From Alphaproteobacteria bacterium (GTDB taxonomy: Bacteria > Pseudomonadota > Alphaproteobacteria > Geminicoccales > Geminicoccaceae): a stretch of DNA of 8,337 nt. The notes below the pieces were generated by a model. The model was not told the origin of the DNA, ran no database searches, and worked only from the letters and a program-made list of their open reading frames with translations. The stretch covers positions 1 to 8,337 of the forward strand of contig JALSRW010000518.1 in assembly GCA_026984595.1 (NCBI GenBank), given 5' to 3'. Position numbers and translations under genes: made by a program. Below are positions 1 through 6,368 of the stretch, piece by piece (position 1 is the first letter of the stretch; each line of letters starts with the position of its first letter).

Positions 1-1058
1 CCGATCGTGAATTCGAAGCCGATGAGCGCGATGGCGATCCCCGGCCAGGCGCGGGCGAAGAAGCGCAGGCTCGGCGAAGGGCTCTCCTCTTCCCCGAGGA
101 GAATGGCGGCGAAGGCCTGCCGCGAGGCCCAGATCGCCCAGATCAGCACGGCCAGGACGACGAGTTTGAGGACCGGGCCGAGTCGCGGGCCGCCCACGGT
201 TTCCTGGACACCGAAGCGCACCGCCCATTGCACGAAGAGATAGGCGCCGGCGGTGACGGCGACGGCCGTCACGATCCGCCGGTGCAGGGCGCCGGCCTGG
301 ACATTGTCGAGATTGCAAAGGCGCAGTTCGGGACGATGCGGGGCCAGCAGAAAGCGGCTGACTGCGGCCCCCAGGCGGGCGATCAGCACGGCGACCAGAA
401 CGACCAGAGCGGTGAAGCGATCGGGAGTGCGCGGCGCGAAGGATGCGAGGACGACCAGCGTCGCACCGACCGCATAGGCGAACAAGCCGAACAGATCCAG
501 CGCAAACCGGAGGGCCAGGGTTCCGAGAAGCGGCAGGAGCCCTTCCGGCCGCGCCGCCGCCAACCTCTCGAGCGGTCCCGAGAACAGTCGGCGCAGCCCC
601 CGCTCGAAGAGGTAGCCTGCGGCCAGCGCGCCGGCCAACACCGCCAGCAGGTAGAGCACGGCGCCGATCCCCCGCCCATCGAGCCAGCGGGTGAAGGCCC
701 CGGCGACCATGCCCGGCACCTCCGGCAGGCTGGCCATGGTACCGCCGAGATTGCTCCACAACAGCGCCGTTTCGGTCTCGAAGCGTTCGTAGACCCGGCT
801 CAGGCCGGGGGCCTGCGAGGCCTCCTTCCGTTCGTCGGCCAGCGCATCCAGACGGGCGAGCAGCAGCGCCCGCACCTCCTCGTCGGTGAGCCGGGCCACC
901 ATGTCGCGCAAGGTCGCGGGATCGAGGTCCGCGGGCGGGATCGCCGTCGTCTCGCCGGCCACCCCGGAATCTCCCGGAACGGGCTGGGCGGTCGCCGCAC
1001 TTCCCCAGAGGAGGAGCACCACCGTCAGCACATATCCGGCCCACCGCAACATCGACAT
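1..1058 (-). CDS. Probable MscS-family mechanosensitive ion channel, N-terminal part (3' end outside window)
   Basis: The frame is open from an ATG at 1058 to the left edge, giving 352 codons with no stop; the C-terminus lies outside the window. Residues 1-24 look like a signal peptide (MSMLRWAGYV, then a hydrophobic run ending in ATAQ). A charged periplasmic helical stretch follows at about 45-100 (RDMVARLTDEEVRALLLARL). After that come several hydrophobic segments, at about 131-150, 178-206, 216-237, 262-281, 297-311 and 337-350. A signal peptide, a helical periplasmic region with LPEVPGMVAG, and extra membrane helices is the usual front half of large YbiO/MscM-like channels, which release solutes under osmotic downshock. 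The pore-lining MscS domain would lie past the left edge and is not seen, so the family call is inference. GGAGG at 1063-1067 lies 4 bases before the chosen ATG; a second ATG at 1052 is an alternative with 10-base spacing. It could be another polytopic membrane protein. Confidence 0.62.
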   Translation of the reverse strand, partial: MSMLRWAGYVLTVVLLLWGSAATAQPVPGDSGVAGETTAIPPADLDPATLRDMVARLTDEEVRALLLARLDALADERKEASQAPGLSRVYERFETETALLWSNLGGTMASLPEVPGMVAGAFTRWLDGRGIGAVLYLLAVLAGALAAGYLFERGLRRLFSGPLERLAAARPEGLLPLLGTLALRFALDLFGLFAYAVGATLVVLASFAPRTPDRFTALVVLVAVLIARLGAAVSRFLLAPHRPELRLCNLDNVQAGALHRRIVTAVAVTAGAYLFVQWAVRFGVQETVGGPRLGPVLKLVVLAVLIWAIWASRQAFAAILLGEEESPSPSLRFFARAWPGIAIALIGFEFTI

Positions 1059-1161
1059 CTTCCCTCCGACGCGGGGCCGGCCGCTTTCCGACGCCGCGCG
1101 CATGCGCGATCGAAGCGACCGCATTCACGCAACAATCGTGTGGATCGACCTCTTCCGGCCC

Positions 1162-1190
1162 TCTATAGACGGGCCATCCGGCGCTGTCGA
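1162..1190 (-). promoter_or_regulatory. Candidate sigma-70-type promoter for the MscS-like gene
   Basis: Read on the minus strand, TCGACA (1185-1190, five of six to TTGACA) is followed after exactly 17 bases by TATAGA (1162-1167, four of six to TATAAT). It points at the channel gene and would give a leader of about 97 bases. The -10 sits inside a near-palindrome, GGCCC-TCTATAGA-C-GGGCC (1157-1175), which might be an operator. This is a motif match only. Confidence 0.42.
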
Positions 1191-1278
1191 CCGCACTGCC
1201 GGCGCAGAGGACGGCAGCGAGCCGCGGGCGCGCGGCGGGAGGTATCACGGGATTTCCGGGCAGGATCGCAGGTCCGGC

Positions 1279-1353
1279 TGGTAGCGGAGGAGGGATTCGA
1301 ACCCCCGACCAACGGATTATGATTCCGCTGCTCTACCGCTGAGCTACTCCGCC
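1279..1353 (-). tRNA. tRNA with anticodon CAT, probably elongator tRNA-Met
   Basis: The minus strand folds into a 75-nt cloverleaf including an encoded CCA end (1279-1281). The acceptor stem GGCGGAG pairs with CTCCGCT, with a G-U at the first pair. The D arm is GCTC-AGCGGTA-GAGC. The anticodon stem GCGGA/TCCGT encloses loop ATCATAA, so the anticodon is CAT. The variable region is TGGTC, and the T arm is GGGGG-TTCGAAT-CCCTC. A CAT anticodon can mean initiator Met, elongator Met, or Ile2 after lysidine modification of the C. The first acceptor pair here is G-U, not the mismatch usual in bacterial initiators, and the anticodon stem lacks the three G-C pairs of an initiator. Elongator Met is therefore preferred. 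Ile2 is not excluded from sequence alone. It lies between argB and the channel gene and has its own upstream promoter. Confidence 0.93.
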
Positions 1354-1380
1354 GGATCGATGGCCGTCGCGGCCGCGCTC

Positions 1381-1409
1381 GATGTATGGTGCGCCCCGGC
1401 GGCTGTCAA
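1381..1409 (-). promoter_or_regulatory. Candidate promoter of the tRNA gene
   Basis: On the minus strand a perfect TTGACA (1404-1409) is followed by a 17-base spacer and TACATC (1381-1386), a weak -10 that keeps the T, A and A of TATAAT at positions 1, 2 and 4. Transcription would start near 1374, about 20 bases before the mature tRNA 5' end, which fits a short leader removed by RNase P. The perfect -35, ideal spacing and position in the 86-base gap after argB support the call; the poor -10 lowers it. Confidence 0.5.
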
Positions 1410-1439
1410 GGCGAGCGCGCCGCCATCGCCGCCGCCGGC

Positions 1440-2351
1440 TCAGGCGGTCCCGCCATGGATCTGGGTGCCCACGCCGTGCTCGGTGAAGATCTCGAGAAGC
1501 ACCGCATGGGGAATCCGCCCGTCGAGGATGGTGGCGGCGCCGACGCCCTCCTCGACCGCCCGCATGCAGGTCTCGATCTTGGGGATCATGCCGCCCGAGA
1601 TCACACCGCCGGCGATCAGCTCGCGCGCCCGGCGCACCGTCAGCCAGGGCATCAGCCGCCCCTCGGCGTCGAGCACCCCCGCGACGTCGGTCAGCATCAG
1701 CAGGCGGCGGGCTCCGACCGCGGCGGCGATCGCCCCGGCCGCGACATCGGCGTTGATGTTGTAGGTCTCGCCCTCGGGGCCACTGCCGATGGGCGCCACC
1801 ACCGGGATGATCTCGCTGCCGGCCAGTACGTCGAGCACGGTGCGGTCGACCGCCTCGGGCTCGCCGACGAAACCGAGATCGACGATCCGTTCGAGATTGC
1901 TTTCGGGATCGCGCCGGGTGCGGGTCACCCGCCGCGCCCGGATCAGCCGCGCATCCTTGCCGCAGATGCCCACCGCCTTGCCGCCCGCGGCCTGGATGGC
2001 GCTGACGATCTCCTTGTTGATGCGGCCGGCGAGGACCATTTCCACCACCTCGACGGTGGCCGCATCGGTGACCCGCAGCCCGTCGACGAACTCGCTGCGG
2101 ATCCGCAGCCGGTCGAGCATCGCCTTGATCTGCGGGCCGCCGCCATGGACCACCACCGGGTTGATGCCGACCTGCTTGAGGAGAACGATGTCGCGGGCGA
2201 AATCGCGGGCCAGCTCCTCCTCGCCCATGGCATGCCCGCCGTATTTGACGACGAAGGTATCGCCGCTGTAGCGGCGCATGTAGGGCAGGGCCTCGATCAG
2301 GGTGCGGGCGATGCGATGGATATCCTGCGTGGGTGCTGCCGGTTCGGCCAT
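1440..2351 (-). CDS. argB: Acetylglutamate kinase (ArgB)
   Basis: ArgB phosphorylates N-acetyl-L-glutamate with ATP, the second step of arginine synthesis, in the cytosol. The 303-residue product matches the family length. Amino-acid-kinase motifs run in order: VVKYGGHAMG with Lys36 (phosphate contact), HGGGPQ at 69-74 (glycine-rich loop), GLRVTD with Arg93, GRINKEIV at 109-116, YNINAD at 197-202 (substrate site), LTDVAGVLD at 220-228, and ISGGMIPKIE at 251-260 with Lys258. The N-terminal helix (about 10-30, IHRIARTLIEALPYMRRYSG) and the C-terminal FTEHGVGTQI are features of hexameric, arginine-inhibited enzymes, so feedback inhibition by arginine is likely by family. The frame stays open far upstream through engB, but the conserved N-terminus starts MAEPAAPTQD, so ATG 2351 is chosen. 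It begins two bases after the engB stop, with its weak purine-rich GGGGGA inside the engB end, which suggests translational coupling. Confidence 0.97.
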   Translation of the reverse strand: MAEPAAPTQDIHRIARTLIEALPYMRRYSGDTFVVKYGGHAMGEEELARDFARDIVLLKQVGINPVVVHGGGPQIKAMLDRLRIRSEFVDGLRVTDAATVEVVEMVLAGRINKEIVSAIQAAGGKAVGICGKDARLIRARRVTRTRRDPESNLERIVDLGFVGEPEAVDRTVLDVLAGSEIIPVVAPIGSGPEGETYNINADVAAGAIAAAVGARRLLMLTDVAGVLDAEGRLMPWLTVRRARELIAGGVISGGMIPKIETCMRAVEEGVGAATILDGRIPHAVLLEIFTEHGVGTQIHGGTA

Positions 2352-2353
2352 GT

Positions 2354-3046
2354 CTATCCCCCGTTTCGCGGCGGTCGGGCGATCGCCGTCAGCTCGGCGC
2401 GCAGTTCGGGGATGCCGTAGCCCAGCCGGGCACTGATGACCAGTGGTTCGGGGATCGCCGCCCGTCGCTCGCGGGCCACCGCCGCGGTCTCGGCCACCCG
2501 CTCGGCCAACGCCTCGCGGCGCAGCAGATCGGCCTTGGTCAACACGATCTGGAAGGGCACCGCCGCCCCCGCCAGAAGCTCCATGATTTCCAGATCGCTC
2601 TTCTTCGTCGCATGGCGGGCATCGAGCAGCAGGCAGACCCGCATCAGGTTGGGGCGGCCCCGGAGATAGTCGCGCACCAGCCCGCTCCAGGCCGCCACCT
2701 TCTTCCTGGGAGCGGCGGCATAGCCGTAACCGGGAAGGTCCACCAGCACGAGGCGGCCTCCCAGGTCGAAGAAGTTGAGCTCCTGGGTTCGTCCCGGGGT
2801 CTTGGAGGTTCGCGCGAGGGCCTTGCGTCCCACCAGCGCGTTGATCAGGCTCGACTTGCCGACATTGGAACGCCCGGCGAAGGCCACCTCGGGCAGGGTC
2901 GCCGGCGGTAGCCGGGAGACCGCCGCGACCCCGAGGAGGAAGCGGACCGGCTGGGCGAAGAGCACCCGAGCCGCGTCGCTCCCCCGCCCACCGGTCCCGG
3001 CCTCGCCGGTCACCACTGACGTACGGGGATACTCTCGATTCGACAT
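2354..3046 (-). CDS. engB: Ribosome biogenesis GTP-binding protein EngB (YihA/YsxC)
   Basis: EngB is a TrmE-Era-like GTPase needed for large ribosomal subunit assembly. The 230-residue product shows all GTPase motifs: G1 GRSNVGKS at 58-65, the G2 region TPGRT at 83-87, G3 DLPG at 103-106, G4 TKAD at 170-173, and G5 SAR at 205-207. The family signatures EVAFAGRSNVGKSSLINAL and RTQELNFFDL are also present. It is slightly longer than the usual 195-220 residues because of about 25 polar N-terminal residues. ATG 3046 is chosen because the family-like sequence begins soon after; upstream sequence stays open but does not look like EngB. AGGA abuts this ATG and GGGA lies a few bases further up, so the ribosome site is imperfect and the exact start is less certain than the gene. 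It is the first gene of an engB-argB unit. In many relatives yidC lies just upstream; here the divergent TRAP operon does. Confidence 0.95.
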   Translation of the reverse strand: MSNREYPRTSVVTGEAGTGGRGSDAARVLFAQPVRFLLGVAAVSRLPPATLPEVAFAGRSNVGKSSLINALVGRKALARTSKTPGRTQELNFFDLGGRLVLVDLPGYGYAAAPRKKVAAWSGLVRDYLRGRPNLMRVCLLLDARHATKKSDLEIMELLAGAAVPFQIVLTKADLLRREALAERVAETAAVARERRAAIPEPLVISARLGYGIPELRAELTAIARPPRNGG

Positions 3047-3140
3047 TCCTGTCCCGGGTCCGATCCGTTCGGCTCCCCGCAAATAGGGCAGAACGGCCCG
3101 CTTCGCCACCTTCCTCGGGATCGCCCGGCGACCACCGGCG

Positions 3141-3169
3141 TTCACAGTGCGGAAACGCTCTGTTATCCT
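3141..3169 (+). promoter_or_regulatory. Candidate promoter of the TRAP transporter operon
   Basis: TTCACA (3141-3146, five of six to TTGACA), a 17-base spacer, then TATCCT (3164-3169, four of six to TATAAT). Transcription would start near 3176, leaving a leader of about 93 bases before the dctP ATG at 3269. It is the best sigma-70-like match on this strand in the divergent gap. An upstream hairpin-like CGGG-ATCG-CCCG (3116-3127) may be incidental. Confidence 0.42.
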
Positions 3170-3191
3170 GCCCGCGGCGGAGCGAAGACAA
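3162..3191 (-). promoter_or_regulatory. Weak candidate promoter for engB-argB
   Basis: On the minus strand TTGTCT (3186-3191) is followed after 18 bases by GATAAC (3162-3167), four of six in each box. It would give a leader of about 110 bases for engB. Its -10 uses the same bases as the -10 proposed for the divergent dctP promoter, so the two would compete. This is a motif match only and a chance hit is possible in this 222-base gap. Confidence 0.28.
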
Positions 3192-3238
3192 GTCGAAAAA
3201 AGGCCCTGTTTCGCCGAGACCAGGTCGGCTCCGCCGCG
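3173..3238. repeat. Perfect 11-bp inverted repeat in the dctP leader
   Basis: CGCGGCGGAGC (3173-3183) is exactly complementary to GCTCCGCCGCG (3228-3238), with 44 bases between. Inside, CGAAA (3194-3198) can pair with TTTCG (3209-3213), and CCGA (3214-3217) with TCGG (3225-3228). The left arm starts just past the proposed dctP -10, so it could act as DNA, with two half-sites for a regulator, or as RNA, a stem before the ribosome binding site at 3256-3262. If transcription starts near 3176, the left arm loses its first few bases in the RNA. I do not recognise a known riboswitch class here. Confidence 0.5.
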
Positions 3239-3268
3239 AACCGGAGGCTTCCGCAGGGAGGGTAGACA

Positions 3269-4366
3269 ATGGTCAACAAGCTTACCGCGCTGGCCGTCGG
3301 GGTGGCCGTCGCCGGCCTGCTCGGCACCGCTCCGCCGAGCGAGGCCAGGGTCCTGCAGATGCAGGCGGCCTGGCCCGCATCGCTGACCCTTTACGAGAAT
3401 TTCGTGTTCTTCGCCGAACGGGTGAAGGCGCTCACCGGCGGCGAACTGGAGATCAAGACCATGCCGGCCGGCCAGGTGGTGCCGGCGTTCGAAGTCCATG
3501 ATGCGGTCAATCGCGGGGTGATCGACGGCGGGCACATCTGGACCGGCTATCTCCAGGGGCGCCATCCGGCGGCGATCCTGTTCACCGGCGGTCCGGGCGG
3601 CCCCTATGGTCTCGACATGCTGGACCACATGGGCTGGTTCTACGAGGGCGGCGGTAAGGAGCTCTACGACGAGTTCTGGAAAAAGGAGCTCAAGCTCAAC
3701 ATCAAAGCCATTCCGATCCTGCCGGCCGGGCCTCAGGCCTTCGGCTGGTTCAAGCGGCCGATCACCAGTCTGGAGGATATGAAGGGCCTCAAATGCCGGC
3801 AGACCGGGATCGCCAACGAGATCTGGTCGCGCATGGGCTTTGCCGTCGTCAACATGCCCGGCGGCGAAATCCTGCCGTCGGCCGAGCGCGGCGTCATCGA
3901 CTGCGCCGAATGGGTGGGCGGCGTCGAGGATCTGCGCCTCGGCTTCCAGAACGTCTGGAAGTACCATTATTCGCCCGGCGTCCACGAGACGGTGACCATC
4001 TCCGACGTCATCTTCAACGGCGACGTCTGGGACAGCCTCACCGACCAGCAGCGGGAGGCCATCGAGTCGGCGGCCAGCGAGACCTTCATGCGCTGGTGGG
4101 TGAAGTGGCAGAGGCAGAACGCGGAGGCGCTCAAGGAGCTTCGCGAGAAATACAACGTCGTGATCAAGAACACCCCGCCCGACATTCTCACCGCCTTCCT
4201 GAAGGCCTGGGACGATCTCGCAGCCGAGCATGCCGCCAACAATCCCTTCTTCAAGAAGGTGCTCGAATCGAAGAAGGCCTACGCGAGCGTCGTGGTGCCC
4301 TCCAAGCGGTTCTATTTCCCGCCCTACTCGCTGATCGCGGACTACTACTGGCCGCGTGAGGAGTGA
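3269..4366 (+). CDS. dctP: TRAP transporter periplasmic solute-binding protein (DctP family, TakP/FcbT-like)
   Basis: This captures substrate in the periplasm and delivers it to the DctQM membrane complex; TRAP systems run on ion gradients, not ATP. The product has 365 residues. A signal peptide spans about 1-26 (hydrophobic core LTALAVGVAVAGLLG, likely cleavage after SEA). Family features follow: AAWPASLTLYENF, a PAGQVVPAFEVHDAV stretch, PAGPQAFGWF with Gln156, GLKCRQTG with Arg177 as the conserved carboxylate-binding arginine, VNMPGGEILPS, and IDCAEWVGG with Glu214-Trp215. In TakP-like proteins the matching Gln and Glu-Trp help hold a metal ion together with the bound acid; transfer of that role here is inference. 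Cys176 and Cys212 flank these residues. Substrate is unknown; 2-oxo acids, lactate or aromatic acids are all possible by family. GGGAGGG at 3256-3262, six bases before ATG, supports the start. It is first in the dctPQM operon and is separated from dctQ by a hairpin. Confidence 0.93.
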   Translation: MVNKLTALAVGVAVAGLLGTAPPSEARVLQMQAAWPASLTLYENFVFFAERVKALTGGELEIKTMPAGQVVPAFEVHDAVNRGVIDGGHIWTGYLQGRHPAAILFTGGPGGPYGLDMLDHMGWFYEGGGKELYDEFWKKELKLNIKAIPILPAGPQAFGWFKRPITSLEDMKGLKCRQTGIANEIWSRMGFAVVNMPGGEILPSAERGVIDCAEWVGGVEDLRLGFQNVWKYHYSPGVHETVTISDVIFNGDVWDSLTDQQREAIESAASETFMRWWVKWQRQNAEALKELREKYNVVIKNTPPDILTAFLKAWDDLAAEHAANNPFFKKVLESKKAYASVVVPSKRFYFPPYSLIADYYWPREE

Positions 4367-4374
4367 GTTTCCCC

Positions 4375-4400
4375 GGTCGCCGCGCCCAGGCGCGGCGACC
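4375..4400 (+). terminator. Strong hairpin between dctP and dctQ (attenuator, partial terminator or RNA stabiliser)
   Basis: GGTCGCCGCGCC (4375-4386) and GGCGCGGCGACC (4389-4400) form a perfect 12-bp inverted repeat around CA; in RNA, 10 or 11 pairs would form around a slightly larger loop. It starts 8 bases after the dctP stop and is followed by ACCC and TTTT (4405-4408). The T run is short, so full termination is doubtful. Hairpins at this place commonly let the binding protein be made in excess over its membrane subunits, by partial termination or by protecting the upstream RNA end. The structure is seen; the function is inferred. Confidence 0.6.
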
Positions 4401-4453
4401 ACCCTTTTCCGATCCGGACAGCGAACGCAGAAATTCAGGGCGGAGGGACGATC

Positions 4454-5005
4454 ATGTCGTTCGAAGAGGAGCAACTGCTCCGCATCTGCAATGTCATCGA
4501 CCGTTTCACGGAGATCACCGGATTTCTCTTTTCCTGGCTGGTCGTCCCCCTGGTCGGTGTGATCTCCTACGAAGTCTTCGCACGTTACGGCTTCGATGCA
4601 CCGACGACCTGGGCCTTCGAGCTCAGCTACATGCTCTATGGCAGCATGTTCATGCTCGGCACCGCCCTCGCCCTGCGCAAGGGTGCGCATATCCGCACCG
4701 ATCTCTTCTGGCACAAATTCAGCCCCCGCACCAAGGGGCTGATCGACCTCGTCGGCTATCTCGTCTTCCTGTTCCCGGGCATCGCCATGGTGCTCTGGGT
4801 CGGCTGGGAAGAGACACTGTACGCTTTCGACATCATGGAGCGCTCGGAGGCGACGGCCTGGCGGCCCGTGATGTGGCCGTTCAAGGCCATGGTTCCCCTG
4901 TCCGCCCTCCTGTTGCTGATCCAGGCCGTCTCGGAGGTCATCAAGGCCTATCACGCGGTCAAGACCGGTGAACTGCTGACCCCGGCCGAGGAGGTCCAGA
5001 TCTGA
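4454..5005 (+). CDS. dctQ: TRAP transporter small permease subunit (DctQ family)
   Basis: This is the four-helix membrane subunit that partners DctM in the inner membrane. The product is 183 residues, normal for the family. Hydrophobic segments lie at about 20-42, 52-74, 95-117 and 142-164. DctQ landmarks include VISYEVFARYGFDAPTTW after the first helix, LRKGAHIRTD at 74-83 after the second, and WRPVMWPFKAMVPLS at 136-150 leading into the fourth. The W-P pattern in that last stretch fits the branch often annotated as mannitol/chloroaromatic or FcbT2-like; that name does not prove substrate. GGAGG at 4442-4446 is 7 bases before the ATG. The stop overlaps the dctM start by one base in TGATG (5003-5007), so the two membrane subunits are almost certainly translationally coupled. 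Confidence 0.92.
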   Translation: MSFEEEQLLRICNVIDRFTEITGFLFSWLVVPLVGVISYEVFARYGFDAPTTWAFELSYMLYGSMFMLGTALALRKGAHIRTDLFWHKFSPRTKGLIDLVGYLVFLFPGIAMVLWVGWEETLYAFDIMERSEATAWRPVMWPFKAMVPLSALLLLIQAVSEVIKAYHAVKTGELLTPAEEVQI

Positions 5006-6336
5006 TGGGCACGGAAGTCATCGGGCTCGTCATGCTGGCCCTTCTGATCGGCATCATCTTCCTGGGATTCCCGATCGCCTTCACGCTGCTGGCTCTGGCC
5101 TTCGGCTTCGGCTATCTGGCGCTCGGCAAGCTCGTCTTCAGCCTCGCCTATTTCCAGACCATCGGCCTCATGAAGGTCGAGGAACTGGCGGCGGTGCCGC
5201 TTTTCATCCTGATGGGCTTCGTCACCGAACAGGCGGGGCTGATGGAACGCCTGTTCCAGGCCTTCCGCCTGCTGCTGGCACCGATGCGGGGCGCCCTCTA
5301 TCTCGTGGTGCTGGCGACGGCCACGGTATTCGCCATGGCCACGGGCATCGTCGGTGCGGCCGTCACGGTGCTCGGCATCATGGCCGCCCCGATCATGATC
5401 AAGGCCAATTACGACGCCAAGCTCTCGGCGGGGGTGATCACCGCCGGCGGCACGCTGGGCATCCTCATTCCGCCGAGCGTGATGCTCATCGTCATGGGGC
5501 CGGTGATGGGCATCTCCGTGGTGCAGCTCTATGCCGCCTCCTTCGGCCCGGGCTTCCTCCTGGCCGGTCTCTACATTCTCTACGCGCTCGGCCGCTCCTT
5601 CCTGAAGCCCAGCCTCGGGCCGCCGATGCCGATGGACGAACGCGCGAGTTCCGGATGGGAGATCCTGCGCGAGGTGGTGTTCGGCATGGTCCCCCTGGCG
5701 GCGTTGATCACCGCCGCTCTGGGCAGCATCCTGGCCGGCCTCGCCACCCCTACCGAGGCCGCCGGCATGGGAGCGCTCGGAGCACTCCTTCTCGCCGCCG
5801 CCTACCGCAGACTCACCTGGACGAACTTCGTCGCCGCCCTGCAGAACACGCTCGTGACCTCCAGCCTCGTGCTGTTCCTGGCGGTGGCCTCGAACATCTT
5901 CGGTGCCGTGTTCGCACGGATGGGCTCGGCGGACCTCATCACCCAGACCCTGCTGGGGCTGGAAATGCCGGCCTGGGCGATGCTCGCGCTGATCATGTTC
6001 CTGGTTTTCATCCTCGGCTGGCCGTTCGAATGGCCGGCCGTCATCCTCGTCTTTCTGCCCATCTTCTATCCGGTGGCAAAGCAGACGGTGGATGCGCTCG
6101 GCCTCGACATGGTGTGGTTCGCCGCCCTGATCGCGGTCAATCTGCAGACGGCCTTCCTGTCCCCCCCGGTGGCGATGTCGGCCTATTACCTCAAGCAGGT
6201 GGTGCCACAATGGTCGCTCGCCAGCATCTACGGGGGCATGTTCGAGTTCATGTTCCTGCAGGTGGTCGCCCTGATCCTGATCATGCTGTTCCCGGATATC
6301 GCCATGTGGCTGCCGCGACAGCTCTACGGGCCGTGA
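5005..6336 (+). CDS. dctM: TRAP transporter large permease subunit (DctM family)
   Basis: This is the transport-channel subunit of the TRAP system; by family it forms about 12 helices in two inverted halves and carries substrate with co-transported ions, usually Na+. The product is 443 residues, standard length. Landmarks include EELAAVPLFILMGFVTEQAG (59-78), the first hairpin GGTLGILIPPSVMLIVMG (148-165), ATPTEAAGMGALGALL (247-262), and the second hairpin region NLQTAFLSPPVAMSAYYLK (379-397). The paired PPS/SPP elements are the re-entrant hairpins around the substrate and ion sites. The ATG at 5005 shares its A with the dctQ stop; no separate strong ribosome site is needed. The stop is 32 bases from the end of the convergent acr3, and I see no convincing two-way terminator in that gap. 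Confidence 0.95.
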   Translation: MGTEVIGLVMLALLIGIIFLGFPIAFTLLALAFGFGYLALGKLVFSLAYFQTIGLMKVEELAAVPLFILMGFVTEQAGLMERLFQAFRLLLAPMRGALYLVVLATATVFAMATGIVGAAVTVLGIMAAPIMIKANYDAKLSAGVITAGGTLGILIPPSVMLIVMGPVMGISVVQLYAASFGPGFLLAGLYILYALGRSFLKPSLGPPMPMDERASSGWEILREVVFGMVPLAALITAALGSILAGLATPTEAAGMGALGALLLAAAYRRLTWTNFVAALQNTLVTSSLVLFLAVASNIFGAVFARMGSADLITQTLLGLEMPAWAMLALIMFLVFILGWPFEWPAVILVFLPIFYPVAKQTVDALGLDMVWFAALIAVNLQTAFLSPPVAMSAYYLKQVVPQWSLASIYGGMFEFMFLQVVALILIMLFPDIAMWLPRQLYGP

Positions 6337-6368
6337 GCCATCCGGTGGCGCGGGCCGCGGTGCCGCTG

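Noticed and set aside
1097..1108. 12-bp palindrome CGCGCATGCGCG in the channel gene leader
   Set aside because: A short self-complementary run of CG-rich sequence is expected by chance here, and nothing ties it to a function.
228..1322. A 364-codon plus-strand open frame
   Set aside because: It runs antisense to the channel gene and ends in EEGFEPPTNGL, a translation of the tRNA.
1279..1353. The tRNA as an integration site for a mobile element
   Set aside because: No integrase, no repeated tRNA 3' fragment and no composition change is visible in the window.
1440..3269. A 609-codon minus-strand open frame containing ArgB
   Set aside because: Only the last 303 codons look like ArgB; the rest is the wrong frame of engB and intergenic DNA kept open by high GC.
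2354..4954. An 866-codon minus-strand open frame containing EngB
   Set aside because: Only the last 230 codons are EngB; the upstream part is antisense to dctP and dctQ, with low-complexity composition.
6337..6368. Possible two-way terminator between dctM and acr3
   Set aside because: The GC-rich bases contain only CGCGG/CCGCG-type pairs with no usable loop and no T run.
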